Below, in pieces: positions 8,915-17,907 of a stretch of DNA of 55,600 bases. Position numbers and translations under genes: made by a program. The stretch's first letter is position 1. Each line of letters opens with the position of its first letter. The notes under the pieces were generated by a model that searched no databases, was not told the origin of the DNA, and worked only from the letters and a program-made list of their open reading frames with translations. Origin of the DNA: Bacteroidota bacterium (lineage in GTDB: Bacteria; Bacteroidota; Bacteroidia; Bacteroidales; Cfx3-03); contig JACAUB010000001.1 in assembly GCA_013390605.1 (NCBI GenBank), forward strand, positions 944,644 through 1,000,243. The letters are read 5' to 3'.

Positions 8915-11095
8915 CTAAACGGATTGTGTTTGTAGTGAAGTTAATACAAAAACAGCCTCTTTAAAGTTTTCATACTTTGTTATCGAGATCTGTATAAATT
9001 CATTATCCTTTGGGTTTCCTAAAACGGCAAACATCTCCTTTTCGTTTTCATACATCATTTTCCGTGAGGTCGAAACATAATCTTTTTGACGCGCTTTTAT
9101 CGTTTGATCTTTAACATAATTTGCAATTTGAAGGGCTTGTGGCGCTAGTTCTGCAATTAATTCAGAATCCACAGTTCTTTTGGTAATCTTTTCGAGCGCA
9201 TACTTTGCAAAACAAGCTTTTTCGAATATATAACCCTTTTCAATATTATTGTACTCCATGTGGATGGAGTCCCATGTTTTAAATTTTCCTTTTTTAATTC
9301 CTGATTTTAATCTTTCAAGTTCACGTTCAGGAATAAGCTGACCACCCATATTAATCCATTGATCGTTTACACACGATGCACTCAATGATTCGAATAATGA
9401 TGCATTATCATTATTGCTTTCAGCCAATTCGATAAACGATTGGAAAGCGTAATAGATGATCATATCGCGATAAGCTTGCCAGCCAACTTGCGGCTTTCTT
9501 ATAATTACATCACGATTTGAATCTTCTAATCCTGAGTTTTTTACAGTTAGTTCTGAAAGCAAGTTGTTTGACAAATACTCATTCCCAATACGTATCATAT
9601 CGAACTCGGTAGCAAGACCACCACTGATTTTTTTTCCAGTCCAATATTCAAGTAGTCTGATTCCTTCTAATATATCGCTTATAGAATCGGGTGCCAGATA
9701 GTTATATTCAAAAGGTTGTCCTATTACTTTCCGAGAATCACGATGTTTGAACTTCCATGTGTTTCTTTCCAATGCATACATGTTGTGAAGCCACCAATAA
9801 GCAGGCATCACCTCAAGTCGATCGTATTTGTCATTATTCGACACCAGTGAAAAGGGGAGCGTTATATTCAATGAATTACGATAGTTTGCTTTAGCCAATA
9901 AAATAAAGGTTGCAAACTTACTATTGTGTTTAATTGAAGTAGATAACCCGGCCCAGAAACCTCTTCCTGCAACCATTTCCCCATCGTTCGAACGCGAAGT
10001 ATGATTTGATCCGAGGGTGGCACCGGCGGCTATATTACTTTGTCCTAAAACCGTTCCGGCAATCAGAAAACTATTATTATGGTGCTGCTCATGACTGGGA
10101 TAAAGCAGACTATTGAGAACTTCGCAACATGATATCGTTGAGTTTTCGCCCAAAATGGAGTTGATCAATCGTGCACCATATTTCAGTGATGAGTTATTCC
10201 CCGTAATAAAACGGACAGCCTTAACACCATAAAATATTTTACAACCATAACCAACAATTCCATTCACCAATTCTACGCCCTCGCCAATCTGTGTGTAGCT
10301 GTCGAGTTGAGAATTGATGGTGAGATTTTTTAATTTATTAGCACCTTTTATGTAGGTAGCTTCGCCAACCGATACGTCTTTTATACTTTTCGTATTTTTA
10401 ATAACAGTTTGAGAACCTATTGTTCCATAATATCCCCGATGACGTGTGAATTGATTTTCAGAAACTTCCATCAGTTTCTGCATTAATGCACTGTCGTCGC
10501 GATATTTCGACCATAACCAGGCATCACTGGTCAACATGCCATTGAAGGGCAACACTTTTCGACCACCGTTTTCATTGCAAATCTCCAACCAAACTCTGTG
10601 GTTATCTGTTTCTCCATCTTTCAACATTCCATTTCCGAACTTGGCTCTATACGAGGTCTCCATCTCCTCAATGTTGAAAAGCATGGTTTCAGAACCAATT
10701 ATATAATGCGATAAATATCCAACGTTATGAATGGCCGTATTATCTCCTATATCAGATGAGATGATCATTGAATTATAAAGACCTACCGGAAGCCTGAGAT
10801 CGTGAAACTCCAAACATTGCGGTTCTAATTTGCCAATACGCACTAAGCCATAAAAACTACAATTTCTAACCAGCGAAGTCTCAAAAGGATCGGCTACCAT
10901 AATTTTATCCCAGCAGTCCGACGAGTTTCCATTGCGTACAAGTTGATCTACTTCTTGTCCGGTTAAATTTCTAAAGTCTGTTCTTGGATTTTGCTCAAAA
11001 CGGAGATAGTATTCATCTTTTCCACTTGGGAGAAAAGCTTCTTCTATAAAACCATACCCCAACATTTTAGCATCAAATCTTTTTAAAAATCCCAT
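8915..11095 (-). CDS. DUF4954 family protein (left-handed beta-helix)
   Basis: 726 residues without signal peptide or membrane segment. The central part (about 110-390) is built of hexapeptide-like turns with small and aliphatic residues (for example IGDNTAIHNVGYLSHYIIG, GANKLKNLTINSQL, GAGATLGSNHTSRS in approximate form), as in left-handed beta-helix acyl/nucleotidyl transferases. The C-terminal 330 residues are helical. Length and sequence fit the Bacteroidota family DUF4954, whose reaction is not established to my knowledge; a sugar-nucleotide or acyltransferase-type function is only an inference from the fold. It is monocistronic or leads the minus-strand group. The start MGFLKRFDAKMLGYGFIEEA was chosen as the first ATG after the AT-rich leader. 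Confidence 0.85.
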   Translation of the reverse strand: MGFLKRFDAKMLGYGFIEEAFLPSGKDEYYLRFEQNPRTDFRNLTGQEVDQLVRNGNSSDCWDKIMVADPFETSLVRNCSFYGLVRIGKLEPQCLEFHDLRLPVGLYNSMIISSDIGDNTAIHNVGYLSHYIIGSETMLFNIEEMETSYRAKFGNGMLKDGETDNHRVWLEICNENGGRKVLPFNGMLTSDAWLWSKYRDDSALMQKLMEVSENQFTRHRGYYGTIGSQTVIKNTKSIKDVSVGEATYIKGANKLKNLTINSQLDSYTQIGEGVELVNGIVGYGCKIFYGVKAVRFITGNNSSLKYGARLINSILGENSTISCCEVLNSLLYPSHEQHHNNSFLIAGTVLGQSNIAAGATLGSNHTSRSNDGEMVAGRGFWAGLSTSIKHNSKFATFILLAKANYRNSLNITLPFSLVSNNDKYDRLEVMPAYWWLHNMYALERNTWKFKHRDSRKVIGQPFEYNYLAPDSISDILEGIRLLEYWTGKKISGGLATEFDMIRIGNEYLSNNLLSELTVKNSGLEDSNRDVIIRKPQVGWQAYRDMIIYYAFQSFIELAESNNDNASLFESLSASCVNDQWINMGGQLIPERELERLKSGIKKGKFKTWDSIHMEYNNIEKGYIFEKACFAKYALEKITKRTVDSELIAELAPQALQIANYVKDQTIKARQKDYVSTSRKMMYENEKEMFAVLGNPKDNEFIQISITKYENFKEAVFVLTSLQTQSV

Positions 11096-11589
11096 AATTT
11101 GTTATATTATATCGGCCTGTTTTGAGGCGCTAAGATAATAAAAAATAAAATTCATGATAATAATATAATTTCTAAACACCCTGAAAATAAAACGATGAAT
11201 AAATAAATAGATATTAAATTGAATAATAAATGTTTAATTATGATTGTAGTGAATATGTTTTTTGTAAAACATAAAACCTCCATCATATTGGTCAATTGAA
11301 AGCAATAACGGATTAGTTAAAAAAGTCTTAGATTGTCTGTCTTTTCATGCTGACCATCTATATCATTCGAAACGCCTGAGTGAAATCTCCGCTGTAATTA
11401 CTAATGCCTGTATGCATATTTCTTCCAAATTGTCGAAATGACGAATCCTTTTCTGATTAACTCATTCTGGAATAATAGATATTGCATCATGACTTTCGGC
11501 TAATTCAAAATGACGACTATAGTCAGAATGACAAAAAGGATTCTCCTTCAATATTTCGGGCTGATCTATGAATTTCAGAAGACAAAAAA

Positions 11590-11620
11590 AATAAGCTGTC
11601 TAGATTACAGACAGCTTATT
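11590..11620 (-). terminator. Terminator-like hairpin, T-run on the minus strand
   Basis: Arms AATAAGCTGTCT (11590-11601) and AGACAGCTTATT (11609-11620) with a 7-nt loop. Read on the minus strand, the stem is followed by a run of T residues; on the plus strand it is not. There is no minus-strand gene immediately upstream that it would end, which raises the possibility of a small minus-strand RNA or a vestigial terminator. Confidence 0.5.
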
Positions 11621-12117
11621 TACATTGTTTGTGTTTGCGTAATTGTTTTTCGATAGACGGTGATTTTTTGTTAATACTTGTTTTTGTTAAAATTTTGATA
11701 ATTTGTGTTAGTGTTTGTTCTTGGAATATTAATGACAACAAAAAAGAGATTTCCAATTAATAATATTTCATCTTTACAGTTTAGAAATCTTCTGTTTCAT
11801 GTTTGTCACGAAATGAATTCCTTGTATTTTGTGACTTACAGATTACAAATGGAACTGTAATAGATTGCGGTAAATATATTACATTTTTTATACACTTTAT
11901 GATATTTCGAAAAAAAAAGTTATTATTTATTATTTTATCTTTTTTACGCTAAGTTTCTATATTATCGACCTGCTTTTTTAATGACTTGTATTCTTGTTTT
12001 CTGTTTTTCAATCTTTTGAATATCCTGTTTGAGGCACTAATGTAAAAGGATATATTAAAAGTTATAGATGTTTAATCTACAGCATCACAGTAAGGTTGAA
12101 ATTAAATCTCAAGCGCA

Positions 12118-12149
12118 TTTGTTTTGGCATAATCTTGGCTATATCTTTG
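12118..12149 (+). promoter_or_regulatory. Canonical Bacteroidota promoter of the first DUF6600 gene
   Basis: TTTG at 12118-12121, 20 bp of spacer, and TATCTTTG at 12142-12149 fit the -33 TTTG / -7 TAnnTTTG consensus. The predicted start is near 12155, giving a leader of about 110 nt. It lacks the two-box module that heads the second DUF6600 gene. Confidence 0.6.
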
Positions 12150-12265
12150 TAGATGCATGATTCTAAGAAATGATTGCAACAATTAATCTAAGGCCTTTTT
12201 TACAATATAAACCGTTAACGACCTTTATAAGATGTTGAATTTTTTACAACGTTAATATTTGAATC

Positions 12266-13732
12266 ATGAAAACGTCAACTAAAATTAGTGTATTTATAAT
12301 CTTAGTGATTACTACACTATGGGCAGTACCTCAAAGAACATCTGCTCAAAATGAAAATATTAGCCTCCAGGTCTTTTACGATGAATTGGGTAATTATGGT
12401 ACCTGGATTGATAATCCGGATTTTGGATATGTTTGGGTTCCAAATGTGCAACCCGGATTCCGTCCCTATGTTACAAATGGTCACTGGGTTTTTACAGATT
12501 ATGGTTGGACCTGGTCGTCGAACTACCCCTGGGGTTGGGCAGCATTCCATTATGGACGTTGGTATTGGGACGAACAATATGGAAATGTATGGGTTCCGGA
12601 TACTGAATGGGGACCTGCGTGGGTAATTTGGAGGCAGTCACCGGGTTATTATGGATGGGCCCCAATGAGTCCAGGAATGAGTATCGGAACATCTTATGGT
12701 CGTAATAATATTCCACTTGGTAGTTGGTGTTTTGTTAGAGACAGAGATCTAATGCGATATGATATTGGCAACTATTTTATTGATCGTTTTCGATATAGTG
12801 CACTGATCGGAGTTTCCAGCCTGCTTTTTAATATCCATATTGACGCCCGGTATAACTATTCATATGTTTATGGTCCGGAACGTGTTGATTTTCAACGTCG
12901 TTATGGAAGGGCAATAAATCCTATTCGTATCTATGACAATGACCGTCCGGGTCAATATTTGCGTGGTGATCGGTACTCAATATATCGGCCTCAATTTAAT
13001 AGAAGGGGTGACGCTTATAGAAATTCGCGTCCATCAAACTTTTTAAATGACAGAGAACGAATTAATAATAACCCGAACTATAATAATAATCGGAACTCAG
13101 ATTATCATAGATCGGGAAGATCAAACGCCTCGGACAATAATAACTCAAACTTTAATAATAGGAGTAATTATAATAATGGGTCGGGAAGAGTAACTCAACA
13201 ACCTACCGTTAATAATCCCCAGAATGATCGTGAAAGGATAAATGTTATAAATAACAACACCCCTGCTAACCGCAACAGCGATCAACAACAAAATAATAAT
13301 GGTAGGAATAATGCTCAACGCGACAATTTCAATAACCATAACCAGTCGGGAGCCAATGTAAATCAACAAATTCAAACGGTTAATCAAAATCAAAGAGATG
13401 CAAACCGTTCAACCACTCCAACTTTTGATAATAGTCAAAGAATGAATCAACAAGGCAGGAATCAGGGGGGCATGAATAGTGGCAACGTCAATAGACCTGC
13501 ACAACCCATGAATAATGTACAACCTGCAAATAATACTCAGCCGGCTAATCAACAAGGCCGAAATCAGGAAAACATGAATAGACCTGCACAACCCATCAAT
13601 AATACACCACCTGTTAATCAACGTGAGAAAGTTGTAAACGTTCAGAATAATGTATCTCAACCTAAACAACCACTGAAAATTAATAAAAGTAATAGCAGAG
13701 AAAATACCCCTGTTGATGATCGTAAAAAATAA
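12266..13732 (+). CDS. DUF6600 domain secreted protein, Asn/Gln-rich tail (copy 1)
   Basis: 488 residues with a signal peptide ending near SAQ (residue 28). Residues 30-135 carry the Trp/Tyr/Gly-rich repeats typical of DUF6600, each with a WV-P or GYVWVP-type core (YGTWIDNPDFGYVWVP, NVWVPDTEWGPAWVIW, YYGWAPMSPG). From about 235 to the end the protein is low complexity, rich in Asn, Gln, Arg and Pro, and probably disordered. Function unknown; the secreted two-part architecture suggests an envelope or matrix component. A close paralogue lies at 43862. This copy has an ordinary promoter, not the stress module. A terminator (13775-13812) follows. Confidence 0.85.
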   Translation: MKTSTKISVFIILVITTLWAVPQRTSAQNENISLQVFYDELGNYGTWIDNPDFGYVWVPNVQPGFRPYVTNGHWVFTDYGWTWSSNYPWGWAAFHYGRWYWDEQYGNVWVPDTEWGPAWVIWRQSPGYYGWAPMSPGMSIGTSYGRNNIPLGSWCFVRDRDLMRYDIGNYFIDRFRYSALIGVSSLLFNIHIDARYNYSYVYGPERVDFQRRYGRAINPIRIYDNDRPGQYLRGDRYSIYRPQFNRRGDAYRNSRPSNFLNDRERINNNPNYNNNRNSDYHRSGRSNASDNNNSNFNNRSNYNNGSGRVTQQPTVNNPQNDRERINVINNNTPANRNSDQQQNNNGRNNAQRDNFNNHNQSGANVNQQIQTVNQNQRDANRSTTPTFDNSQRMNQQGRNQGGMNSGNVNRPAQPMNNVQPANNTQPANQQGRNQENMNRPAQPINNTPPVNQREKVVNVQNNVSQPKQPLKINKSNSRENTPVDDRKK

Positions 13733-13774
13733 ATGGCTTAACGTCTTTAAATTCTAATTGGTTAATAAATATAC

Positions 13775-13812
13775 AAAGTCCTTCAGCGACTCAACGCTGA
13801 AGGACTTTTTCT
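13775..13812 (+). terminator. Intrinsic terminator after DUF6600 copy 1
   Basis: 14-bp stem AAAGTCCTTCAGCG / CGCTGAAGGACTTT (13775-13788 and 13795-13808) with loop ACTCAA and a following T-rich tail TTCTTTT. Confidence 0.92.
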
Positions 13813-14041
13813 TTTGCATAATTATTCTGCGCCACATTATCAACAGGATAATGTTATTTCTATTAGGAAAACCATCTTCATCATAGATGTTTTTAGTTGA
13901 CTTTTTGACCTACACCCACGATTTTAAGTTTTCAGCAAAGCCCAATTTTGTAAAATAATTCGGTAATAAACATACCTGATATTTTAACCTATTCATCATT
14001 CAATTCTTCCCCTAAATTTATGATAAATCACTAATACGTCT

Positions 14042-14190
14042 ATCCTAAGCAGATGGGTTAGTCCATAGTATCTCCATACTTTGTCCATACTTCCTCCATA
14101 GTTAGTCCATACTTATAAGATATGGACTAACTATGGAGAAACTATTGAGAAAGGATCGATAAAGTTTTGACAAACGCATCTGTTTAGGAT
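14042..14190. repeat. Inverted-repeat element carrying a TCCATA array on an 11-bp pitch
   Basis: TCCATA occurs five times at exactly 11-bp steps (14062, 14073, 14084, 14095, 14106). It is followed by the reverse word TATGGA at 14121 and 14132 and a decayed TATTGA at 14143, again 11 bp apart. The last direct and first reverse units form an 18-bp perfect hairpin (14094-14111 with 14121-14138). The whole is bracketed by outer arms ATCCTAAGCAGATGGGTT (14042-14059) and its imperfect complement (14173-14190, 16 of 18 pairs). A structurally similar array with different words lies at 45609-45679. Confidence 0.8.
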
Positions 14191-14408
14191 CGATGTATCA
14201 TCTTTTTACCATCTTGATAGATTCATTAAAGACGTTTATAGATTTAAATTTTACTGGAGCGAAAGACTTTACTGCTTAGCAATAAAGCACTTGAAATTTG
14301 TTGACTTTTACGCTCTTTCTCCGCTATAATGGAGATTATTTGATTCAAAAATAAATTGTATTATTTCTGAAGCTACACTATACAAAGGTGTGAATTTTTA
14401 AAGCTCAT

Positions 14409-14969
14409 TTACTCATTTCCCAAAGAGCCGCGACGTTTGTTTTTTAGGCTTTTAAAATGCGATGGGGTGAGGCCGGTCATTTTTTTGAATTGGTTTGATA
14501 GATGGGCAGAACTACTGTAATGCATTTTATAGGCAATTTCTGATAGCGTAAGCTCATCGTATACCAGAAGCTCTTTTACCTTTTCTATTTTATGGGTTAG
14601 GTAAAACTGCTCTATGGTGGTACCTTTAACTTCAGAAAAAAGATTTGCCAGATAGGTATAATCGTGGTTGAGCTTCTCGCTTAGGTAATTTGAAAGGTTA
14701 ATTTTTAATTGATCATCCGTATAATGAACCAATTCAATGATCGTTGTTTTGATTCGTTCAACCAGTATACTTCTTTTATCATCCATCAATTCAAGCCCGG
14801 TTTTTTTAAGGGCATTGCTCAGATAGTTTAATTGTTCGGTAGTGATATTCTCCATTATTTCAGCTTCACCTAAGTTCACTAATATATAATGTAATCCAAG
14901 ATTTTTTAATTCGGATTGTACTACCATTTTGCACCTGATGCAAACCATATTTTTGATGTAGATTTTCAA
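14409..14969 (-). CDS. AraC-family regulator with HMA-like N-terminus (CxxC copy)
   Basis: 186 residues. The first 70 resemble a heavy-metal-associated fold, with MVCIRC providing a CxxC pair (residues 10 and 13). The middle is helical, and residues 115-175 form the two-helix-turn-helix AraC DNA-binding domain (EIAYKMHYSSSAHLSNQFKK, then TGLTPSHFKSLK). It is a paralogue of the plus-strand protein at 15278, and the two genes diverge from one another. No two-box module was found in front of this gene. Whether the CxxC binds a metal is unknown; families of this type in Bacteroidota are annotated only as AraC regulators. The short ring-binding domain of classic AraC is absent. Confidence 0.85.
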   Translation of the reverse strand: MKIYIKNMVCIRCKMVVQSELKNLGLHYILVNLGEAEIMENITTEQLNYLSNALKKTGLELMDDKRSILVERIKTTIIELVHYTDDQLKINLSNYLSEKLNHDYTYLANLFSEVKGTTIEQFYLTHKIEKVKELLVYDELTLSEIAYKMHYSSSAHLSNQFKKMTGLTPSHFKSLKNKRRGSLGNE

Positions 14970-15277
14970 TCAAATATAATGTTAAGTTTAAAGAGTGCCT
15001 ATCTACAAATATACGAAATTTATATTGAAATCAGGAATAGATATTAAAATCATTGACAATGAAAAAGTATATCGTAATTAAGTTATTGGTTTCTTTGATA
15101 AATTCTTTTGCGTTGAAGACGAAACAAATTCTGTTGATTCTTAGGCTAGTGAGTAATATTAGGCTATATATTGTGATCTAAATGTGTGAATTATGTAACT
15201 TTTTATAATAATTATGTAACTATTATTGATACGAAGGATTAGATCTTTGTTAACATTTATATAAAAATGAAATTATT
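14970..15277. other. Divergent region between the two AraC-type genes
   Basis: 308 bp. The right third holds promoter module copy 1 (15183-15249). The left two thirds are AT-rich. I see no reverse-oriented copy of the module for the minus-strand gene and no ORF. Confidence 0.6.
15183..15249 (+). promoter_or_regulatory. Stress promoter module, copy 1
   Basis: TGTGTGAATT..., boxes ATGTAAC at 15193-15199 and 15214-15220 (21 bp apart), then 25 bp to TTTG (15246-15249; GATCTTTG as -7). The predicted start is near 15253, about 25 nt before the regulator gene. This places the candidate regulator under its own promoter module. Confidence 0.85.
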
Positions 15278-15832
15278 TTGAAATTATATATAAGGTATAT
15301 GGTGAGTAGCCGTTGCAAACAAGCGGTGAAGGAAGAATTGAGGAAAATGGGGCTACATTTTATTGTTGTTGATTTAGGTGAAGTAGAAATAATGGAAACT
15401 ATTTCTGCAATACAACGAGAACAGCTAAAAGCAGCTTTACTTAATTCCGGACTGGAATTGATGGATGATAAACGAGCAGTATTGATTGAAAAAGTAAAAA
15501 ATATAATTATTAAAATGATTTATCATTCAAATGAAGTCATCAAAACAAATTTCCCTGAACTTTTGAACGAAAATCTAAATCAGGAATACACTTATCTGGC
15601 GAATCTTTTTTCAGAAGTGCAGGGTACTACCATCGAGCAATTTATCATCTTTCATAAGGTTGAGCGGATAAAAGAATTGATTATTTATGATGAACTAAAT
15701 ATCACTGAAATTGCATGGAAAATGAATTATAGCAGCGTTGCACATTTATCCAATCAATTTAAAAAAGTTACCGGACTCTCTCCTTCCCACTTTCGGAAAT
15801 TGAAAAATACAAGACGGATTTCAGTTGAATAA
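15278..15832 (+). CDS. AraC-family regulator with HMA-like N-terminus; candidate master regulator of the island
   Basis: 184 residues, alignable along its whole length with the minus-strand paralogue at 14409 (for example DLGEVEIMET, GLELMDDKRAVL, EYTYLANLFSEVQGTTIEQF). The N-terminal HMA-like part has SSRC instead of CxxC, so one metal-type cysteine is lost. The AraC HTH pair occupies about 118-178 (EIAWKMNYSSVAHLSNQFKK, TGLSPSHF). By homology the protein starts MKLYIR, which here requires a TTG start at 15278. An ATG at 15267 is out of frame because of an 11-bp duplication and reads only four codons before a TGA that overlaps the TTG. It leads a unit with the kinase at 15898 and sits behind module copy 1, suggesting autoregulation. 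Confidence 0.85.
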   Translation: MKLYIRYMVSSRCKQAVKEELRKMGLHFIVVDLGEVEIMETISAIQREQLKAALLNSGLELMDDKRAVLIEKVKNIIIKMIYHSNEVIKTNFPELLNENLNQEYTYLANLFSEVQGTTIEQFIIFHKVERIKELIIYDELNITEIAWKMNYSSVAHLSNQFKKVTGLSPSHFRKLKNTRRISVE

Positions 15833-15897
15833 ATAAAAAAAGCAGTGTCTAAATTAAGAAAGATTATCTTTTAAAAAGGTGTGATAAATTTAATAAA

Positions 15898-17907
15898 ATG
15901 GAAGTAACAAAAGTGCATGAATCACAATATGCCAGAAGTCTAATTGAAGCTAGCCTTGATCCGTTAGTTACTATTAATACTGAAGGTAAAATCACCGATA
16001 TGAATCAGGCAATGGCAAACATAACAGGTTTGACCCGTAAAAAATTAACGGGTACCGATTTCTTTGATTATTTTACTGATCCTCAAATGGCTCGCGAAGT
16101 TTATCAGGAAGTATTCGCAAATGGGTCAGTTGCTGGTTTACCCCTTACGCTTCGACATAAAGATGGCAAGCTTACCGATGTCTTGTTTAATGGTTCTGTT
16201 TATAAAAGTGAAAGTGGAAATGTATTGGGGGTTGTTGTCGTTGCACGTGATATTACTGAACAAAAGAGGATTGAAACAGAATTAATTGAGGCGAAAGTTT
16301 TTGCAGAGTTGGCAGTTGGTATTGCAGAAGAAGCACAAAGTAAAGCTGAAACGGCTTCACATTTAGCAGAAGAAGCCGTAAGAGCAAAACAGCAATTTTT
16401 GTCGAACATGAGTCATGAAATTCGCACACCTATGAATGCGATTATAGGCTTCACAAAAGTTCTATTGAAGTCGCAAGTGTCGGCTAAGCAAAAAGAATAT
16501 TTGCAAGCAATTAAAATGAGTGGCGATGCATTAATTGTGCTGATCAACGATATTCTTGATTTGGCAAAAGTAGATGCAGGGAAAATGATTTTTGAGCAAA
16601 CGCCTTTTAGGATGGCATTATCTGTTTCGGCAATGCTTCATCTGTTTGAGGCAAAAATACAGGAAAAGAATATAGCGTTGATTAAAGAATACGATAGCAA
16701 TATTCCGAATGTTTTAGTTGGTGACCCGGTACGTTTACATCAGATTATTTCGAATCTTTTAAGTAATGCCGTAAAGTTTACAACAAAAGGGGAAATTACT
16801 TTACGTGTTTGCTTGCTCAACGAAGAAGAAGATAATGTAACGATCGAATTTACAATTATAGATACGGGTATTGGTATTGCTGAAAATAAAATAGAAAAGA
16901 TTTTTGAAAATTTTCAACAGGCAACAAGTGGTACTTCAAGGTTATTTGGAGGTACCGGATTAGGACTTGCTATTGTTAAACAGTTGGTTGAGTCGCAGGA
17001 CGGAAAAATTAATGTAAAAAGTAAAATTGGTGTAGGATCTACTTTTAGTTTTGTATTGAACTTTTTGAAAACAAATGCCGAGGCTGATTTAGAAACGGAA
17101 CTTGAGGAGTTAGATGTAGAAATCAAAAATATAAAAGTATTGGTAGTCGAAGATATCCCACTCAACCAATTGCTAATGAAAACGATATTGGATGAATATG
17201 GATTTGAGCGCGATGTTGCTGAAAACGGACTCATTGCTATAGAAAAGCTAAAAGAAAAATCATTCGATATTGTTTTAATGGACTTACAAATGCCTGAAAT
17301 GAATGGCTTTGAAGCTACAGATTATATTCGGCATACAATGAATTCTAACATCCCCATTATTGCTTTAACGGCTGATGTAACTACTGTTGATTTAGCAAAA
17401 TGCAAATCGGTGGGGATGAATGATTACATTGCAAAGCCCGTTGACGAACGATTATTGTATAGTAAAATAGTAGGCCTGGTTAAGAAACCTCTCATTGTAG
17501 AACATTCCGTACTCGATGAGAATGGGGCCGTTGTATGTAAAAAAATCAAATGTATTGATCTGGAATATTTAATGCAACGCACAAAATCTAATCCTGTATT
17601 GATGATGGAAATGATTTCTCTTTATCTGAAACAAATTCCACCCTTAATTAGCGCTATGAATCAAAGCTTCCAAGATAAAGACTGGGCTTCATTATACTCG
17701 GCCGTTCATAAAATGATTCCTTCATTTTCAATAATGGGCATTAGTATAGATTTTGAAAACATGGCCAAAAAAGTACAAGATTATGCAAGTACACAAAAAC
17801 AGGCAGATGGTATACATGAATTGGTTTTTCAATTGGGAAACGTTTGTACACAGGCCTGTTCTGAATTAGAAGAAGAGTTAAACCGGATTAAAAAAGCAAA
17901 CTCATGA
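15898..17907 (+). CDS. Hybrid sensor histidine kinase (PAS-HisKA-HATPase-REC-Hpt)
   Basis: 669 residues, with no membrane segment, so cytoplasmic. A PAS domain (about 12-122) precedes an Ala/Glu-rich coiled coil. The HisKA domain has phospho-acceptor His173 in NMSHEIRTPMNAIIGF. The HATPase shows N box SNLLSNAVKFT, G1 DTGIGIAE and G2 GGTGLGLAIVK. A receiver domain (VLVVEDIPLNQLL, acceptor in IVLMDLQMPEMNGF) and a C-terminal Hpt-like domain (AVHKMIPSFSIMG) complete a phosphorelay. It lies 65 bp after the AraC-type gene with no promoter between, and its TGA overlaps the ATG of the receiver protein by 4 bp. Signal unknown; the PAS could bind a small ligand or cofactor. Confidence 0.93.
   Translation: MEVTKVHESQYARSLIEASLDPLVTINTEGKITDMNQAMANITGLTRKKLTGTDFFDYFTDPQMAREVYQEVFANGSVAGLPLTLRHKDGKLTDVLFNGSVYKSESGNVLGVVVVARDITEQKRIETELIEAKVFAELAVGIAEEAQSKAETASHLAEEAVRAKQQFLSNMSHEIRTPMNAIIGFTKVLLKSQVSAKQKEYLQAIKMSGDALIVLINDILDLAKVDAGKMIFEQTPFRMALSVSAMLHLFEAKIQEKNIALIKEYDSNIPNVLVGDPVRLHQIISNLLSNAVKFTTKGEITLRVCLLNEEEDNVTIEFTIIDTGIGIAENKIEKIFENFQQATSGTSRLFGGTGLGLAIVKQLVESQDGKINVKSKIGVGSTFSFVLNFLKTNAEADLETELEELDVEIKNIKVLVVEDIPLNQLLMKTILDEYGFERDVAENGLIAIEKLKEKSFDIVLMDLQMPEMNGFEATDYIRHTMNSNIPIIALTADVTTVDLAKCKSVGMNDYIAKPVDERLLYSKIVGLVKKPLIVEHSVLDENGAVVCKKIKCIDLEYLMQRTKSNPVLMMEMISLYLKQIPPLISAMNQSFQDKDWASLYSAVHKMIPSFSIMGISIDFENMAKKVQDYASTQKQADGIHELVFQLGNVCTQACSELEEELNRIKKANS

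Larger units (their letters stand above)
11096..12265. other. 1.17-kb non-coding region with hairpin and decayed repeat
   Basis: No convincing reading frame on either strand. Contents: an AT-rich leader of the DUF4954 gene (11096-11300); a less AT-rich stretch 11330-11535 with several short words of the AATGACGA/TCGAAATGAC type in both orientations, resembling a degenerate extragenic repeat; a 12-bp hairpin at 11590-11620; a very AT-rich stretch 11640-12100; and a Bacteroidota-type promoter at 12118-12149 serving the DUF6600 gene. Confidence 0.5.
13733..14408. other. Intergenic region with terminator and 11-bp-pitch array
   Basis: Between the DUF6600 gene and the convergent AraC-type gene. 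It holds a terminator (13775-13812) and a structured inverted-repeat element (14042-14190). I see no coding sequence or RNA gene in the rest. Confidence 0.6.
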
